A DNA stretch of 50,874 nucleotides from positions 1-50,874 of the forward strand of contig NZ_SRJC01000010.1 in assembly GCF_004684905.1 (NCBI RefSeq), in the 5' to 3' direction. Below are positions 1-9,612 of this stretch, in pieces (position 1 is the first letter of the stretch; every line of letters begins with the position of its first letter). The notes below the pieces were generated by a model. The model was given only the letters and a program-made list of their open reading frames with translations. It was not told where the DNA came from and did not search any database. The stretch is from Halobacillus salinus. Lineage in GTDB: Bacteria; Bacillota; Bacilli; Bacillales; Halobacillaceae. The translations under genes and the position numbers were made by a program.

Positions 1-88
1 AGGGGATCAACTCGCTTCCTGCGCTCGACTTGCATGTATTAGGCACGCCGCCAGCGTTCGTCCTGAGCCAGGATCAAACTCTCCATAA
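1..88 (-). rRNA. rrs: 16S ribosomal RNA, 5' end (partial)
   Basis: Read on the minus strand, the first 88 bases begin with the universal 16S start (GAGAGTTTGATCCTGGCTC followed by the GAACGCTGGCGGCGTGCC stretch). The gene runs off the left edge of the window, so only about 90 nt are present. The exact mature 5' end is uncertain by a few bases. It is preceded on its own strand by three tandem promoters, as expected for an rRNA operon. Confidence 0.97.
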
Positions 89-232
89 AAGTTAAGTTTG
101 ACTTGCTCATTTGCACACCGAATGTGCTTCGTTGTCTTTTCTTCACTAAGAAGAAAAATATTGACGTACTGGTTGGTTCGTTCAGTTTTCAAAGATCAAA
201 TTGTGTCTGCTGTTCAAAACAGCGACTTGACT

Positions 233-262
233 ATCATAACATTTCGCTTCGTTATTTGTCAA
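233..262 (-). promoter_or_regulatory. rrn promoter, proximal (P3)
   Basis: On the minus strand there is a perfect -35 TTGACA (257-262) and a -10 TATGAT (233-238) separated by 18 bp, pointing at the 16S gene. It is the closest of three tandem promoters. Confidence 0.8.
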
Positions 263-319
263 TAACTTTTTTTGAAATGTTTTTGATTGTGTTTGCCGCG
301 TCGTTTTTGCGACTTAATT

Positions 320-349
320 AATATACCACGTTGTTCTTGTTTTAGTCAA
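320..349 (-). promoter_or_regulatory. rrn promoter, middle (P2)
   Basis: The minus strand shows -35 TTGACT (344-349), an 18-bp spacer and -10 TATATT (320-325). Spaced about 87 bp upstream of P3. Confidence 0.75.
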
Positions 350-411
350 TAACTTTTTCATGATATTTTTTGCGGCTTTCAAGTGTTGTCGGCTTTTTTG
401 CGACAAGTAAT

Positions 412-440
412 AATATACCACGGTATATTCGTTGATACAA
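412..440 (-). promoter_or_regulatory. rrn promoter, distal (P1)
   Basis: The minus strand shows -35 TTGTAT (435-440), a 17-bp spacer and -10 TATATT (412-417). The stretch 91-470 holds only these three promoters and the rRNA leader; I see no gene in it. Confidence 0.65.
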
Positions 441-470
441 GAGTAAATCCAATAAAATATATCTTTTCTT

Positions 471-502
471 ATAAAAAGCCCCTCGCAAGAAGCGAGGGGC
501 TT
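471..502 (-). terminator. lysS transcription terminator
   Basis: Eleven-base perfect arms (476-486 and 492-502, core CCCCTCGC/GCGAGGGG) with a 5-nt loop, followed on the minus strand by a run of T. It lies 6 bp past the lysS stop and separates lysS from the rRNA promoters. Confidence 0.93.
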
Positions 503-507
503 TTACA

Positions 508-2016
<1,509 letters not shown>

Positions 2017-2045
2017 CTATAAAAGTTACGTAAACTCCGCTTCAA
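2017..2045 (-). promoter_or_regulatory. Possible lysS-proximal promoter
   Basis: On the minus strand TTGAAG (2040-2045), 17 bp, TTATAG (2017-2022) lies between the hairpin at 2054-2076 and the lysS start. The match is only moderate; it would allow lysS expression independent of the upstream terminator. Confidence 0.35.
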
Positions 2046-2076
2046 TAATAAAAACTGCCAGCGAGAAACTGGCAGT
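2046..2076 (-). terminator. Intrinsic terminator or attenuator upstream of lysS
   Basis: Seven-base arms ACTGCCA (2054-2060) and TGGCAGT (2070-2076) with a 9-nt loop, followed on the minus strand by TTTTTATTATT. It may end the folP-folB-folK transcript, but it also sits only about 10 nt beyond the expected start point of the promoter at 2093-2121. Confidence 0.8.
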
Positions 2077-2092
2077 AGACTGTCTATCGTTT

Positions 2093-2121
2093 AGTATAGA
2101 AAAGTCCTTCAACCGTGTCAA
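2093..2121 (-). promoter_or_regulatory. Consensus sigma-A promoter between folK and lysS
   Basis: On the minus strand a perfect -35 TTGACA (2116-2121), 17-bp spacer and -10 TATACT (2093-2098). It points at lysS but is followed almost at once by the terminator hairpin at 2054-2076. No T-box sequence is visible. Confidence 0.75.
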
Positions 2122-2183
2122 CGATCTTACGTTCACTTACCCGCGTATGGTCGTTTCTTGGCTAAAGGGCGAAACCTCCATGT

Positions 2184-2684
2184 CTAAATGCTTCCCCACA
2201 CTTTCATGTCATTCACATCAGACTCCGGCAACTGGTTTATCATTGCGCTAACTGTTTGATCGCGCCCTGGAATGGTCACGTTTGGCGCCACGTCCCGAAG
2301 CGGAACCATAACAAATGCACGCTCATGCATGTGAGGATGCGGGATAATAAGTCGCTCCCGTTCTATATTTTCATCATCATATAGTAAGATATCAAGGTCT
2401 ATCGTGCGCGGTCCCCACTTTACGACTCGCTCACGCCCGAGCTCTTGTTCAATAGACTGGCACTGCTCCAATAATTCTAAAGGAGTTAACGTAGTCTGCA
2501 CTTTAACGACCATATTCAAAAAATCACTTTGATCTGTATAGCCTACTGGTTCCGTTTCATAGACATAAGACTTCTCCACCAATTCCACCGCTTGATGTTT
2601 GTCGAGTAGTTGGAGAGCGCGGGCTAGATAACGCTCCCTCTCAGAAAGGTTAGAACCAAGGGCGATAAAAGCTGTATGATTCAC
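2184..2684 (-). CDS. folK: 2-amino-4-hydroxy-6-hydroxymethyldihydropteridine diphosphokinase (HPPK)
   Basis: Transfers pyrophosphate from ATP to 6-hydroxymethyl-dihydropterin, the step between FolB and FolP in folate synthesis. The 166-residue protein shows the N-terminal FIALGSNL and the family signature WGPRTIDLDILLY near residues 92-104. It starts with GTG at 2684 that overlaps the folB stop by four bases (GTGA), preceded by GGAG. It forms an operon folP-folB-folK. The yazB and dusB genes that follow in B. subtilis are missing; lysS comes next. Confidence 0.95.
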   Translation of the reverse strand: MNHTAFIALGSNLSERERYLARALQLLDKHQAVELVEKSYVYETEPVGYTDQSDFLNMVVKVQTTLTPLELLEQCQSIEQELGRERVVKWGPRTIDLDILLYDDENIERERLIIPHPHMHERAFVMVPLRDVAPNVTIPGRDQTVSAMINQLPESDVNDMKVWGSI

Positions 2685-3043
2685 TGGCGACTCCGATATA
2701 TCTCAATTGCAACGGATTGATAATGCCCCGGGATTGGTGGATCGGGCTTGTACATTTTGATTCTACATGCATCAAGTATCTCGAATTGATTCAACAGTTC
2801 ACTAGCAATCTGCTCCGCTACAGACTCAACGAGGTTATAGGCTTTACCCTCTACAACTTTCTTTGTGATTTCATAGATTTCTGCATAGTTGATCGATTTG
2901 TTCATGTCGTCAGAAGTCGAGGCAGGTTTCAAGTCTAACTCAAGCTCAGCATCTACATAGAAACGCTGTCCTAATTTATTCTCTTCTGGAAAAAGCCCGT
3001 GATACCCCCAGAACTCCATCTGGTTCACATATATCTTATCCAC
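2681..3043 (-). CDS. folB: Dihydroneopterin aldolase
   Basis: Cleaves 7,8-dihydroneopterin to 6-hydroxymethyl-dihydropterin and glycolaldehyde. The protein of about 120 residues has the family start (V/M)DKIYVNQMEFWGYHG and the C-terminal KPDPPIPGHYQSVAIEI. A GTG at 3052 also opens the frame, but it directly abuts the purine-rich ribosome site; the GTG at 3043 has AAGGG six bases upstream and gives the MDK(I/V)YV start seen in relatives. It overlaps folP by 8 bp and folK by 4 bp, so translation is probably coupled. Confidence 0.93.
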   Translation of the reverse strand: MDKIYVNQMEFWGYHGLFPEENKLGQRFYVDAELELDLKPASTSDDMNKSINYAEIYEITKKVVEGKAYNLVESVAEQIASELLNQFEILDACRIKMYKPDPPIPGHYQSVAIEIYRSRQ

Positions 3044-3869
3044 TCTCTTCACCCTTTCCTATCATGGCATCCATCATTTTTGTCATTCTAGCTATCGGTT
3101 TTACATCATGTACTCTTACTATGTGTATGCCCTGGGAAACGGCATAACAAACTGTCGCTCCCGTGCCTTCCACCCGGTCCTCTTTCGGTAGATCAAGTGT
3201 CAGTCCGATAAAGGATTTGCGACTACTCCCAAGCAACAGCGGATACCCAAGGCTATGGAATTGTTCCAGGTTCCGCATCACAATAAGGTTATCTTCCGGT
3301 GTTTTAGCAAAACCTATACCAGGATCCAAGATGATATTTTCTTCTTTAACACCTGCTGCTTTTGCAATCGCGATGCTCTCTTCAAGGTCCTGCTTCATGT
3401 CTTCAATGATAGAATCGTAGTCCCTTTTAGGACGGTTTTGCATTAAAATGATTGGCACGTTACAGTGGGCCGCAATTTTTGCAATGGCAGGTTGCTCTTT
3501 AGCTCCCCAGACGTCATTAATAATCGATGCTCCAGCTTGCACTGCTTGGCTGGCCACTTCCGCTTTGTAAGTATCAATGGATATCGGAATTTGAACAGCG
3601 TCCTTTACAGCGCGTATAACCGGAAGGATACGATCTAATTCTTCCAGTTCTGACACAGGGTCGTGCCCCGGTCTCGTTGACTCTCCTCCGACATCAATAA
3701 TGTGAGCACCATCCTTCTCCATTTGGACGGCCTGTTCCACAGCAGCCTCCACATTATTGTAGTGTCCCCCGTCTGAGAAGGAATCTGGAGTAACGTTTAA
3801 GATCCCCATGACAAGGGTCTCTTTTGATAAATCATATGTTTTCTCTTTTGTTTTTAATAAGTAACCCAC
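3036..3869 (-). CDS. folP: Dihydropteroate synthase
   Basis: Condenses the pterin diphosphate with p-aminobenzoate; it is the sulfonamide target. The 277-residue TIM-barrel protein carries the first signature NVTPDSFSDGG (about residues 26-36), GGESTRPG (about 62-69) and the C-terminal RVHDV. It begins with GTG at 3869 with AGAAGGAAGG seven bases upstream. A terminator separates it from cysK, so the folP-folB-folK cluster must have its own promoter in 3870-3945; no strong match is visible there. The pabB-pabA-pabC genes that precede this gene in B. subtilis are absent here. Confidence 0.95.
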   Translation of the reverse strand: MGYLLKTKEKTYDLSKETLVMGILNVTPDSFSDGGHYNNVEAAVEQAVQMEKDGAHIIDVGGESTRPGHDPVSELEELDRILPVIRAVKDAVQIPISIDTYKAEVASQAVQAGASIINDVWGAKEQPAIAKIAAHCNVPIILMQNRPKRDYDSIIEDMKQDLEESIAIAKAAGVKEENIILDPGIGFAKTPEDNLIVMRNLEQFHSLGYPLLLGSSRKSFIGLTLDLPKEDRVEGTGATVCYAVSQGIHIVRVHDVKPIARMTKMMDAMIGKGEESG

Positions 3870-3947
3870 GAGCAGCCCTTCCTTCTGTAGAAATCCTTCT
3901 TCTCATCTTACACCATTTAAACCGAGGTATCATGTCCACAAAAGCAT

Positions 3948-3984
3948 AAAAAAGCATTGACCAGCTCTCGCCGTCAATGCTTTT
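3948..3984 (-). terminator. cysK terminator
   Basis: Twelve-base perfect arms (AAAAGCATTGAC at 3950-3961 and GTCAATGCTTTT at 3973-3984) with an 11-nt loop; a run of T follows on the minus strand. Confidence 0.92.
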
Positions 3985-3988
3985 CATG

Positions 3989-4915
3989 TTATTCTTCGTC
4001 GAATTGGTAAAGTGGTGTTGAAAGGTAGCGCTCTCCGTTACTTGGAATAATCGCTACAACCTTTTTCCCTTTGCCTAACTTCTTCGCAACCTGTTTGGCA
4101 ACGTGGATCGCAGAACCAGAAGAAATTCCGCCCAGGATTCCGTCTTTGCGAGCTGCTTCGCGAGCGGCAGCAAAAGAATCTTCCTGTGTTACTTGATACA
4201 CTTCATCGTAGATTTCCGTATTTAAGATACCTGGAACAAATCCAGCTCCGATTCCCTGAATCTTATGTGGTCCTGGATTTCCTCCAGACAATACAGGAGA
4301 CCCCTCAGGCTCGATTGCAACGATTTGGATGTCTGGATATTGTTGTTTCAACACTTTACCCGCACCCGTAATCGTTCCACCTGTTCCGATCCCTGCTACA
4401 AAGGCATCAAGTTGGTCACCCATTTGTTCTACAATTTCTGGACCTGTTGTTTTTTCATGAATCAACGGGTTCGCTTCATTGTTGAATTGTTGAGGCATAA
4501 AATAGCCGTGTTGTGCTTGAAGTTCAGATGCTTTCTTGATGGCACCCTTCATCCCTTCACTACCCGGAGTCAAGACAAGGTCTGCACCGTAAGCACGTAG
4601 TAAGTTGCGTCGTTCCTGGCTCATTGTATCCGGCATTACTAAGATTGCCTTGTACCCTTTAGCGGCAGCAATCATCGCAAGACCAATACCAGTGTTTCCA
4701 CTTGTCGGCTCGATAATGGTATCTCCATCTTTAAGGTTGCCTGCTTTCTCAGCTTCCTCAATCATTGAAAGGGCTATTCTGTCTTTCACAGAACTTCCAG
4801 GGTTCATGTATTCCAGCTTCAAATAGATATCTGCACTATCCTCATCTGCACTTCCGTTCAATTTGACCATAGGGGTTTGCCCTACTAATTCACTCACGTT
4901 ATTCGCTATTCTCAT
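3989..4915 (-). CDS. cysK: Cysteine synthase A (O-acetylserine thiol-lyase)
   Basis: PLP enzyme that makes cysteine from O-acetylserine and sulfide. In the 308-residue protein the PLP lysine is K44 (NPGSSVKDR), the substrate loop TSGNTG lies at 71-76 and the phosphate-binding GTGGT near 175-180. The frame stays open upstream, but AGGAG seven bases before the ATG at 4915 ([10 protein letters not shown]) settles the start. It is flanked by terminators on both sides and has its own sigma-A promoter, so it is a single-gene unit. Confidence 0.96.
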   Translation of the reverse strand: MRIANNVSELVGQTPMVKLNGSADEDSADIYLKLEYMNPGSSVKDRIALSMIEEAEKAGNLKDGDTIIEPTSGNTGIGLAMIAAAKGYKAILVMPDTMSQERRNLLRAYGADLVLTPGSEGMKGAIKKASELQAQHGYFMPQQFNNEANPLIHEKTTGPEIVEQMGDQLDAFVAGIGTGGTITGAGKVLKQQYPDIQIVAIEPEGSPVLSGGNPGPHKIQGIGAGFVPGILNTEIYDEVYQVTQEDSFAAAREAARKDGILGGISSGSAIHVAKQVAKKLGKGKKVVAIIPSNGERYLSTPLYQFDEE

Positions 4916-4958
4916 CAACTCACTCCTAAAACCAAGTATTTTTATAGGATTTAACCTA

Positions 4959-4987
4959 AATGTACTGAAATTCCGAGATAATGTCAA
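4959..4987 (-). promoter_or_regulatory. cysK promoter
   Basis: Minus-strand -35 TTGACA (4982-4987), 17-bp spacer, -10 TACATT (4959-4964), about 45 bp before the cysK ATG. CymR control is known for this gene in B. subtilis, but I could not recognise a clear CymR site. Confidence 0.72.
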
Positions 4988-5020
4988 ACTATTCAATCAC
5001 ATTTAAAGGTTACCCAATAA

Positions 5021-5053
5021 AGAAAAGAGCGAAACAGCAATTGTTCCGCTCTT
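5021..5053 (-). terminator. hslO terminator
   Basis: Eleven-base arms AAGAGCGAAAC (5025-5035) and GTTCCGCTCTT (5043-5053) with one mismatch and a 7-nt loop, followed on the minus strand by TTTTCTTT. Confidence 0.85.
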
Positions 5054-5082
5054 AGTATATCAACCTGTTCAGAAAATCATGA

Positions 5083-5964
5083 TTACTCAGATGCTGAAGA
5101 TTGAAGTTCTTTTAGTTGTTCTACATCAAACTGATAGTCTTCGTTGCAGAAATGACACTTCGCTTCTGCACCTTGGTCCTCGTCTATCATACGTTGGATT
5201 TCTTCGTCACCAAGACTTGCGATAGCTGTCTCTACTCTTTCACGTGAGCAGCGGCACTTGAATTGGATTGGAAGGGTGTCGAGAACTTCCACATTTTCTT
5301 CTCCAAGAACTGTATGAAGAATTTGCTCGGGTGACTTTCCTTCTTTGACTAAACCAGAGATGGAAGGCATCTCTGAAAGACGCTTCTCAATTTCGGCAGT
5401 CGTTTCTTCGTCTGCTCCCGGCATCATTTGAATGATAAATCCTCCAGCAGCAAGCGTTGTATAATCCGTACCCACAATAACTCCCGCACCTACTGCGGAT
5501 GGGACTTGTTCAGAGTTCGCGAAATAATACGTGAAATCCTCACTTATTTCCCCGGAAACAAGTGGGACTTGCCCAGTGAAATGATCTCTCATGCCGAGGT
5601 CCTTCACAACACTTAACGTCCCGGCAGTTCCTACGGCGCTTGCAACGTCCAATTTGCCTTGTTCATTGGAATCAAAGTCTACGTGAGGGTTCTTAATATA
5701 CCCGCGCACCTCTCCTTTAGAGTTGGCGTCAGCAATAATTGCCCCAGCAGGGCCGTCACCCTCTATCTTAATTGTTAACTTATCTTCACCTTTCAACATA
5801 GCCCCCATCATAGAACTGATGGTCAAGGTACGCCCCAAAGCAGCAGTCGGTGTTACCCACGTGTCTTGTCGACGGCGTGCCTCCTCAACTGTGTCAGTGG
5901 ATTGGACAGCATAAGCACGGACTTGACCTTCATAGGCCATTGCACGAACTAAATAATCTGACAT
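5083..5964 (-). CDS. hslO: Redox-regulated holdase chaperone Hsp33
   Basis: Hsp33 is switched on by oxidation and heat, when disulfide formation releases a zinc ion, and then holds unfolding proteins. The 293-residue protein has the four zinc cysteines at about 237, 239, 270 and 273 (CRC ... CHFC), so the redox switch is intact. It lies 6 bp after coaX on the same transcript. An AAGGAG sits 11 bases before the ATG, slightly far. In B. subtilis a yacD (prsA-like) gene lies between it and cysK; that gene is absent here. Confidence 0.95.
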   Translation of the reverse strand: MSDYLVRAMAYEGQVRAYAVQSTDTVEEARRRQDTWVTPTAALGRTLTISSMMGAMLKGEDKLTIKIEGDGPAGAIIADANSKGEVRGYIKNPHVDFDSNEQGKLDVASAVGTAGTLSVVKDLGMRDHFTGQVPLVSGEISEDFTYYFANSEQVPSAVGAGVIVGTDYTTLAAGGFIIQMMPGADEETTAEIEKRLSEMPSISGLVKEGKSPEQILHTVLGEENVEVLDTLPIQFKCRCSRERVETAIASLGDEEIQRMIDEDQGAEAKCHFCNEDYQFDVEQLKELQSSASE

Positions 5965-5970
5965 TGCGTA

Positions 5971-6756
5971 TCATTCTCCTTTAAATGTTTCTTTATTTCT
6001 TTGATAGATCTTATGAAGACCTTTCAGTGTAAGGTGGTGGTCTACGTAATCGATTGTACTGGACTGATCAGCAATAAGGGAAGCCAGCCCACCTGTCGCA
6101 ACAACTGTAGGGGCGACATCTCCTGTTTGCTTCATACGCGCCACCACTTCATCGACTTGACCTACATATCCATAAAAAACTCCAGCCTGCATGGCTTCGA
6201 CAGTACTTTGTCCGATGACATGGTCTGGACGTTTGATTTCAATTTTCGGCAGCTTGGCTGCTTTTGCGTAAAGAGCCTCCATTGAGATATTGATCCCTGG
6301 CGCAATGGCACCTCCCAAATATTCTCCCTTTTCATTGATATAACAATACGTCGTAGCCGTACCGAAATCGATAATGACAAGAGGTAACGGGTATTCGCCA
6401 CTAGCTCCAACAGCATTCACGATTCGGTCTGCCCCGATCTCTTCAGGATTCGGATATTTCATCGGCAACCCGTGATCTACTTTCCCATCTCCGATGATCA
6501 TAGGCTTTTTATTAAAGTAGTACTGAGACATGCGCTCCAGCGCAAACATTATCGGTGGGACAACAGAAGATATAATGACACCATCCATATCTTCAAACCG
6601 CAATCCCTCATGATCGAACAAAGACTTGATCAACATCCCGAATTCGTCTTCGGTTTTATGTCGATCGGTTTTGATTCTCCATTGATATTTTAATTCCCCT
6701 TGGTCAAATACACCGAGAACCGTGTTGGTGTTACCCACATCAAGGACAAAATTCAT
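5971..6756 (-). CDS. coaX: Type III pantothenate kinase
   Basis: Phosphorylates pantothenate, the first step of coenzyme A synthesis. The 261-residue ASKHA-fold protein shows the phosphate-1 motif [10 protein letters not shown] at about 6-15, the pantothenate-binding GADRIVNA near 107-114 and the phosphate-2 segment IDFGTATTY near 129-137. An AGGAGG lies upstream of the ATG at 6756. It is co-transcribed with hslO and separated from ftsH by a terminator. Confidence 0.96.
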   Translation of the reverse strand: MNFVLDVGNTNTVLGVFDQGELKYQWRIKTDRHKTEDEFGMLIKSLFDHEGLRFEDMDGVIISSVVPPIMFALERMSQYYFNKKPMIIGDGKVDHGLPMKYPNPEEIGADRIVNAVGASGEYPLPLVIIDFGTATTYCYINEKGEYLGGAIAPGINISMEALYAKAAKLPKIEIKRPDHVIGQSTVEAMQAGVFYGYVGQVDEVVARMKQTGDVAPTVVATGGLASLIADQSSTIDYVDHHLTLKGLHKIYQRNKETFKGE

Positions 6757-6791
6757 GCTTACAGCCTCCTGTGCCTTTTCCTTCGGCTTCC

Positions 6792-6800
6792 ATCATATCA
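6792..6800 (-). promoter_or_regulatory. coaX extended -10 promoter
   Basis: The minus strand reads TGATATGAT, an extended -10 (TGn plus TATGAT at 6792-6797), about 35 bp before coaX. No good -35 hexamer is visible. Confidence 0.5.
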
Positions 6801-6845
6801 CAATTCCACTTTTGACTATTAATACTTAAACCACGAGACACACAG

Positions 6846-6883
6846 AAAACCACACCGCCTTTAGTAAGGGTGGGTGTGGTTTT
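6846..6883 (-). terminator. ftsH terminator
   Basis: Eleven-base perfect arms AAAACCACACC (6846-6856) and GGTGTGGTTTT (6873-6883). The T run is better on the plus strand, but the only adjacent transcript is ftsH on the minus strand. Confidence 0.78.
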
Positions 6884-6915
6884 TTGATAGGTTGCATAAG
6901 GCACGCGCCTTTGCT

Positions 6916-8943
6916 TTAAGAACGAGGCTGATCAGAGTCCCCTGACTCCTCTTCCTTAGAAGAAGGATTTTCAGAAGGCGCTTCTTCATTTTCCTCTTCT
7001 TCCTTGGATTGGATGTTTACACGTACATCTTCTTCGTCATCATGACCTGAAGATGTATTGTTCTTGATTTTCTCGTTGTTCTTACGAGCAATCTCTTCTA
7101 ACTCTTCATCTGTCGGCATACGGCCTTTATCGAATAAAGAGCGAATTTCTGTTGCATCCAATGTTTCTACATCTAGTAATGTTTGAGCAATTAACTCAAG
7201 CTTATCTTTATTTTCAGTTAGGATTTGCTTCGCTCGATCGTAGCAATACTCAATGAAATTCTTCACTTCAGAATCAATCTCATAAGCGATTTGATCCGAG
7301 TAATTCTGTTCGTTCTGAATATCGCGACCTAGGAACACTTGACCTCCGGAATTTGACCCGAATTGAAGCGGTCCGAGTTTTTCACTCATACCGTATTCGG
7401 TTACCATCTTACGGGCAATGCTTGTTGCACGTTGGAAGTCGTTATGAGCACCTGTACTCACTTCGCCGAAGATGATTTCTTCGGCTACACGACCACCAAG
7501 CAGACCAGTGATCTTATCGAACAATTCTGGCTTCGTCATGAAGTAACGGTCCTCTTTCGGAAGCATTACTGCATAACCACCAGCTTGGCCACGTGGAACG
7601 ATAGTTACCTTGTGAACCATATCCGCATCATCCAAGACCATACCTATAACCGTGTGTCCACTCTCGTGGTGAGCAACGATATCGCGCTCTTTCTTCGAGA
7701 TGACACGACTCTTCTTCGCTGGACCTGCAATGACACGATCAATCGCCTCATCGACATCGTCCATATCGACTTGTTTCTTGTCTGCACGTGCAGCTACTAG
7801 AGCAGCTTCGTTCAGCAAGTTCTCTAAGTCCGCACCAGAGAACCCTGGTGTACGAAGAGCAATAGTCTTCAAGTCAACATTCTCAGAAAGCGGCTTGTTC
7901 TTCGCGTGTACAGCTAGTACCGCTTCACGGCCTTTCACATCAGGGCGGTCTACCGTGATTTGACGGTCGAAACGTCCTGGACGAAGTAAGGCTGGGTCTA
8001 GAATATCTGGGCGGTTTGTTGCGGCGATAATGATGATTCCCTCGTTAACGCCGAATCCGTCCATTTCGACAAGCAATTGGTTCAATGTTTGCTCACGTTC
8101 ATCGTGACCACCGCCAAGACCGGCACCACGTTGACGACCTACTGCGTCGATCTCATCAATGAAGATGATTCCTGGAGCATTCTTCTTCGCGTTTTCAAAC
8201 AAGTCACGTACACGTGATGCACCGACACCGACGAACATCTCAACGAAGTCCGAACCACTAATAGAGAAGAACGGAACTCCTGCTTCCCCTGCAACCGCAC
8301 GGGCAAGCAACGTTTTACCTGTACCTGGAGGTCCTACTAGTAAGACACCTTTCGGGATACGGGCACCGACAGCAGAGAATTTACGAGGATCTTTCAAGAA
8401 ATCGACGACCTCGACGAGTTCTTGTTTCTCTTCGTCCGCTCCGGCAACGTCTTTGAAACGTACTTTCTTCTTCTCTTCTGTGTACATCTTCGCTTTACTC
8501 TTACCAAAGTTCATGACACGGCTTCCGCCACCCTGAGCTTGGTTAAGTAAGAAGAAGAAGAGAATGAAGATAATGATAAACGGAATGATGGATGTTAAAA
8601 ATGTCACCCATGCACTCGGTTGTGATTCTTCAGCTACCTCAAGAACGCTTTGCTCTGTTGCCAATTGCGTGACATTCGCAATGACCTGATCATTTTCCGG
8701 AAGATTGACGACGAACATTCCTTCGCCCTCTTCAGCACCTTCCACTTGACCTGTGGCCTGGATCACCCCATTGACAGGCTGAAGCGTTACGGAATCAATT
8801 TCACCGTTTTCCAATTTATTAAGAAATTGTTGCACATTGAAGTTTTCTTGCGGCTCACCTTGACCTCTGAATAGACCAACAACGCCTATAACAACGAGGA
8901 AGATAAGTAAATAAAAGATAGTGTTACGAAATATTCGGTTCAT
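6916..8943 (-). CDS. ftsH: ATP-dependent zinc metalloprotease FtsH
   Basis: Membrane-anchored AAA+ protease that degrades membrane and regulatory proteins; in bacilli it is also needed for sporulation. The 675-residue protein has two membrane helices (about 7-25 and 113-133) enclosing an external domain, a Walker A GPPGTGKT at 204-211, Walker B IIFIDEID at 259-266, the second region of homology ending RPGRFDR at about 321-327, and the zinc site HESGH at 426-430. The C-terminal tail is unusually rich in Glu, Asp and Ser. It follows hpt by 117 bp and has a candidate promoter of its own there. Confidence 0.98.
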   Translation of the reverse strand: MNRIFRNTIFYLLIFLVVIGVVGLFRGQGEPQENFNVQQFLNKLENGEIDSVTLQPVNGVIQATGQVEGAEEGEGMFVVNLPENDQVIANVTQLATEQSVLEVAEESQPSAWVTFLTSIIPFIIIFILFFFLLNQAQGGGSRVMNFGKSKAKMYTEEKKKVRFKDVAGADEEKQELVEVVDFLKDPRKFSAVGARIPKGVLLVGPPGTGKTLLARAVAGEAGVPFFSISGSDFVEMFVGVGASRVRDLFENAKKNAPGIIFIDEIDAVGRQRGAGLGGGHDEREQTLNQLLVEMDGFGVNEGIIIIAATNRPDILDPALLRPGRFDRQITVDRPDVKGREAVLAVHAKNKPLSENVDLKTIALRTPGFSGADLENLLNEAALVAARADKKQVDMDDVDEAIDRVIAGPAKKSRVISKKERDIVAHHESGHTVIGMVLDDADMVHKVTIVPRGQAGGYAVMLPKEDRYFMTKPELFDKITGLLGGRVAEEIIFGEVSTGAHNDFQRATSIARKMVTEYGMSEKLGPLQFGSNSGGQVFLGRDIQNEQNYSDQIAYEIDSEVKNFIEYCYDRAKQILTENKDKLELIAQTLLDVETLDATEIRSLFDKGRMPTDEELEEIARKNNEKIKNNTSSGHDDEEDVRVNIQSKEEEENEEAPSENPSSKEEESGDSDQPRS

Positions 8944-8979
8944 TGCCTACCTCCTCCCAAGCGAGAAAAACTATAGTAA

Positions 8980-9009
8980 ATCGTACCATAATCAAAACGG
9001 ACCACACAA
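8980..9009 (-). promoter_or_regulatory. ftsH promoter candidate
   Basis: Minus-strand TTGTGT (9004-9009), 18 bp, TACGAT (8980-8985) with an extended TGG just before the -10. Between this and hpt is a pair of AACCGG/CCGGTT inverted repeats without a T run. Confidence 0.5.
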
Positions 9010-9060
9010 CTAATTACCCTTGCCCATAACCGGTTGAAACTAATTGCCGCCGGTTGAGCT

Positions 9061-9600
9061 TTAACCACCGTACACTTCCGGCTTTAAGACCCCAATGTAA
9101 GGAAGGTTACGATACTTTTCTTCATAATCCAATCCATACCCGACAACAAACTCATCCGGTACCTCAAAGCCAATCGTATCAGCCTTGATGTTAGCACTTC
9201 TGCCGGTTGGCTTATCGAGAAGCGTTACAATCTTAATAGATTTAGCACCACGATATTTGAATAAGTCCACTAAGTAACTCAATGTCAAACCACTATCGAT
9301 GATATCTTCAATAATAAGTAAGTCGCGGCCTTCCACTTTCGTATCTAAATCTTTAACGATTTTTACTTCTCCTGAAGATTCCATTCCACCATGGTAGCTT
9401 GATACGTCCATGAAATCCATTTCCAAATGAGTTTCCACACGTTTCAATAAATCTGCCATGAATGGCGTTGCTCCTTTAAGAACACCAATAGCTAAAGGGA
9501 AACGATCTTGAAATTCCTCTGTTAGCTGCGCCCCGATCTCTTTACACTTTTGTTGGATCTCTTCTTCTGAGATCAAGACCTTTTCAATTTCGTTATGCAT
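9061..9600 (-). CDS. hpt: Hypoxanthine-guanine phosphoribosyltransferase
   Basis: Salvages hypoxanthine and guanine using PRPP; in B. subtilis it is tied to (p)ppGpp and GTP balance. The 179-residue protein carries the PRPP loop [12 protein letters not shown] at about 96-107 and the flexible-loop YHGGMESSG upstream. GGAGGAG precedes the ATG. It sits 12 bp after tilS, the same tilS-hpt-ftsH order as in B. subtilis. Confidence 0.96.
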   Translation of the reverse strand: MHNEIEKVLISEEEIQQKCKEIGAQLTEEFQDRFPLAIGVLKGATPFMADLLKRVETHLEMDFMDVSSYHGGMESSGEVKIVKDLDTKVEGRDLLIIEDIIDSGLTLSYLVDLFKYRGAKSIKIVTLLDKPTGRSANIKADTIGFEVPDEFVVGYGLDYEEKYRNLPYIGVLKPEVYGG

Positions 9601-9612
9601 GTTCTGCTCCTC

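Noticed and set aside
7-192. Open frame of 61 codons on the minus strand
   Set aside because: It spans the 16S 5' end and its leader; no coding signal.
7363-7800. Long plus-strand frame of 145 codons
   Set aside because: Antisense shadow of ftsH, with no ribosome site and no family resemblance.
9010-9060. AACCGG/CCGGTT repeats between hpt and ftsH as a terminator
   Set aside because: Short arms and no T run; read-through with an added ftsH promoter is more likely.
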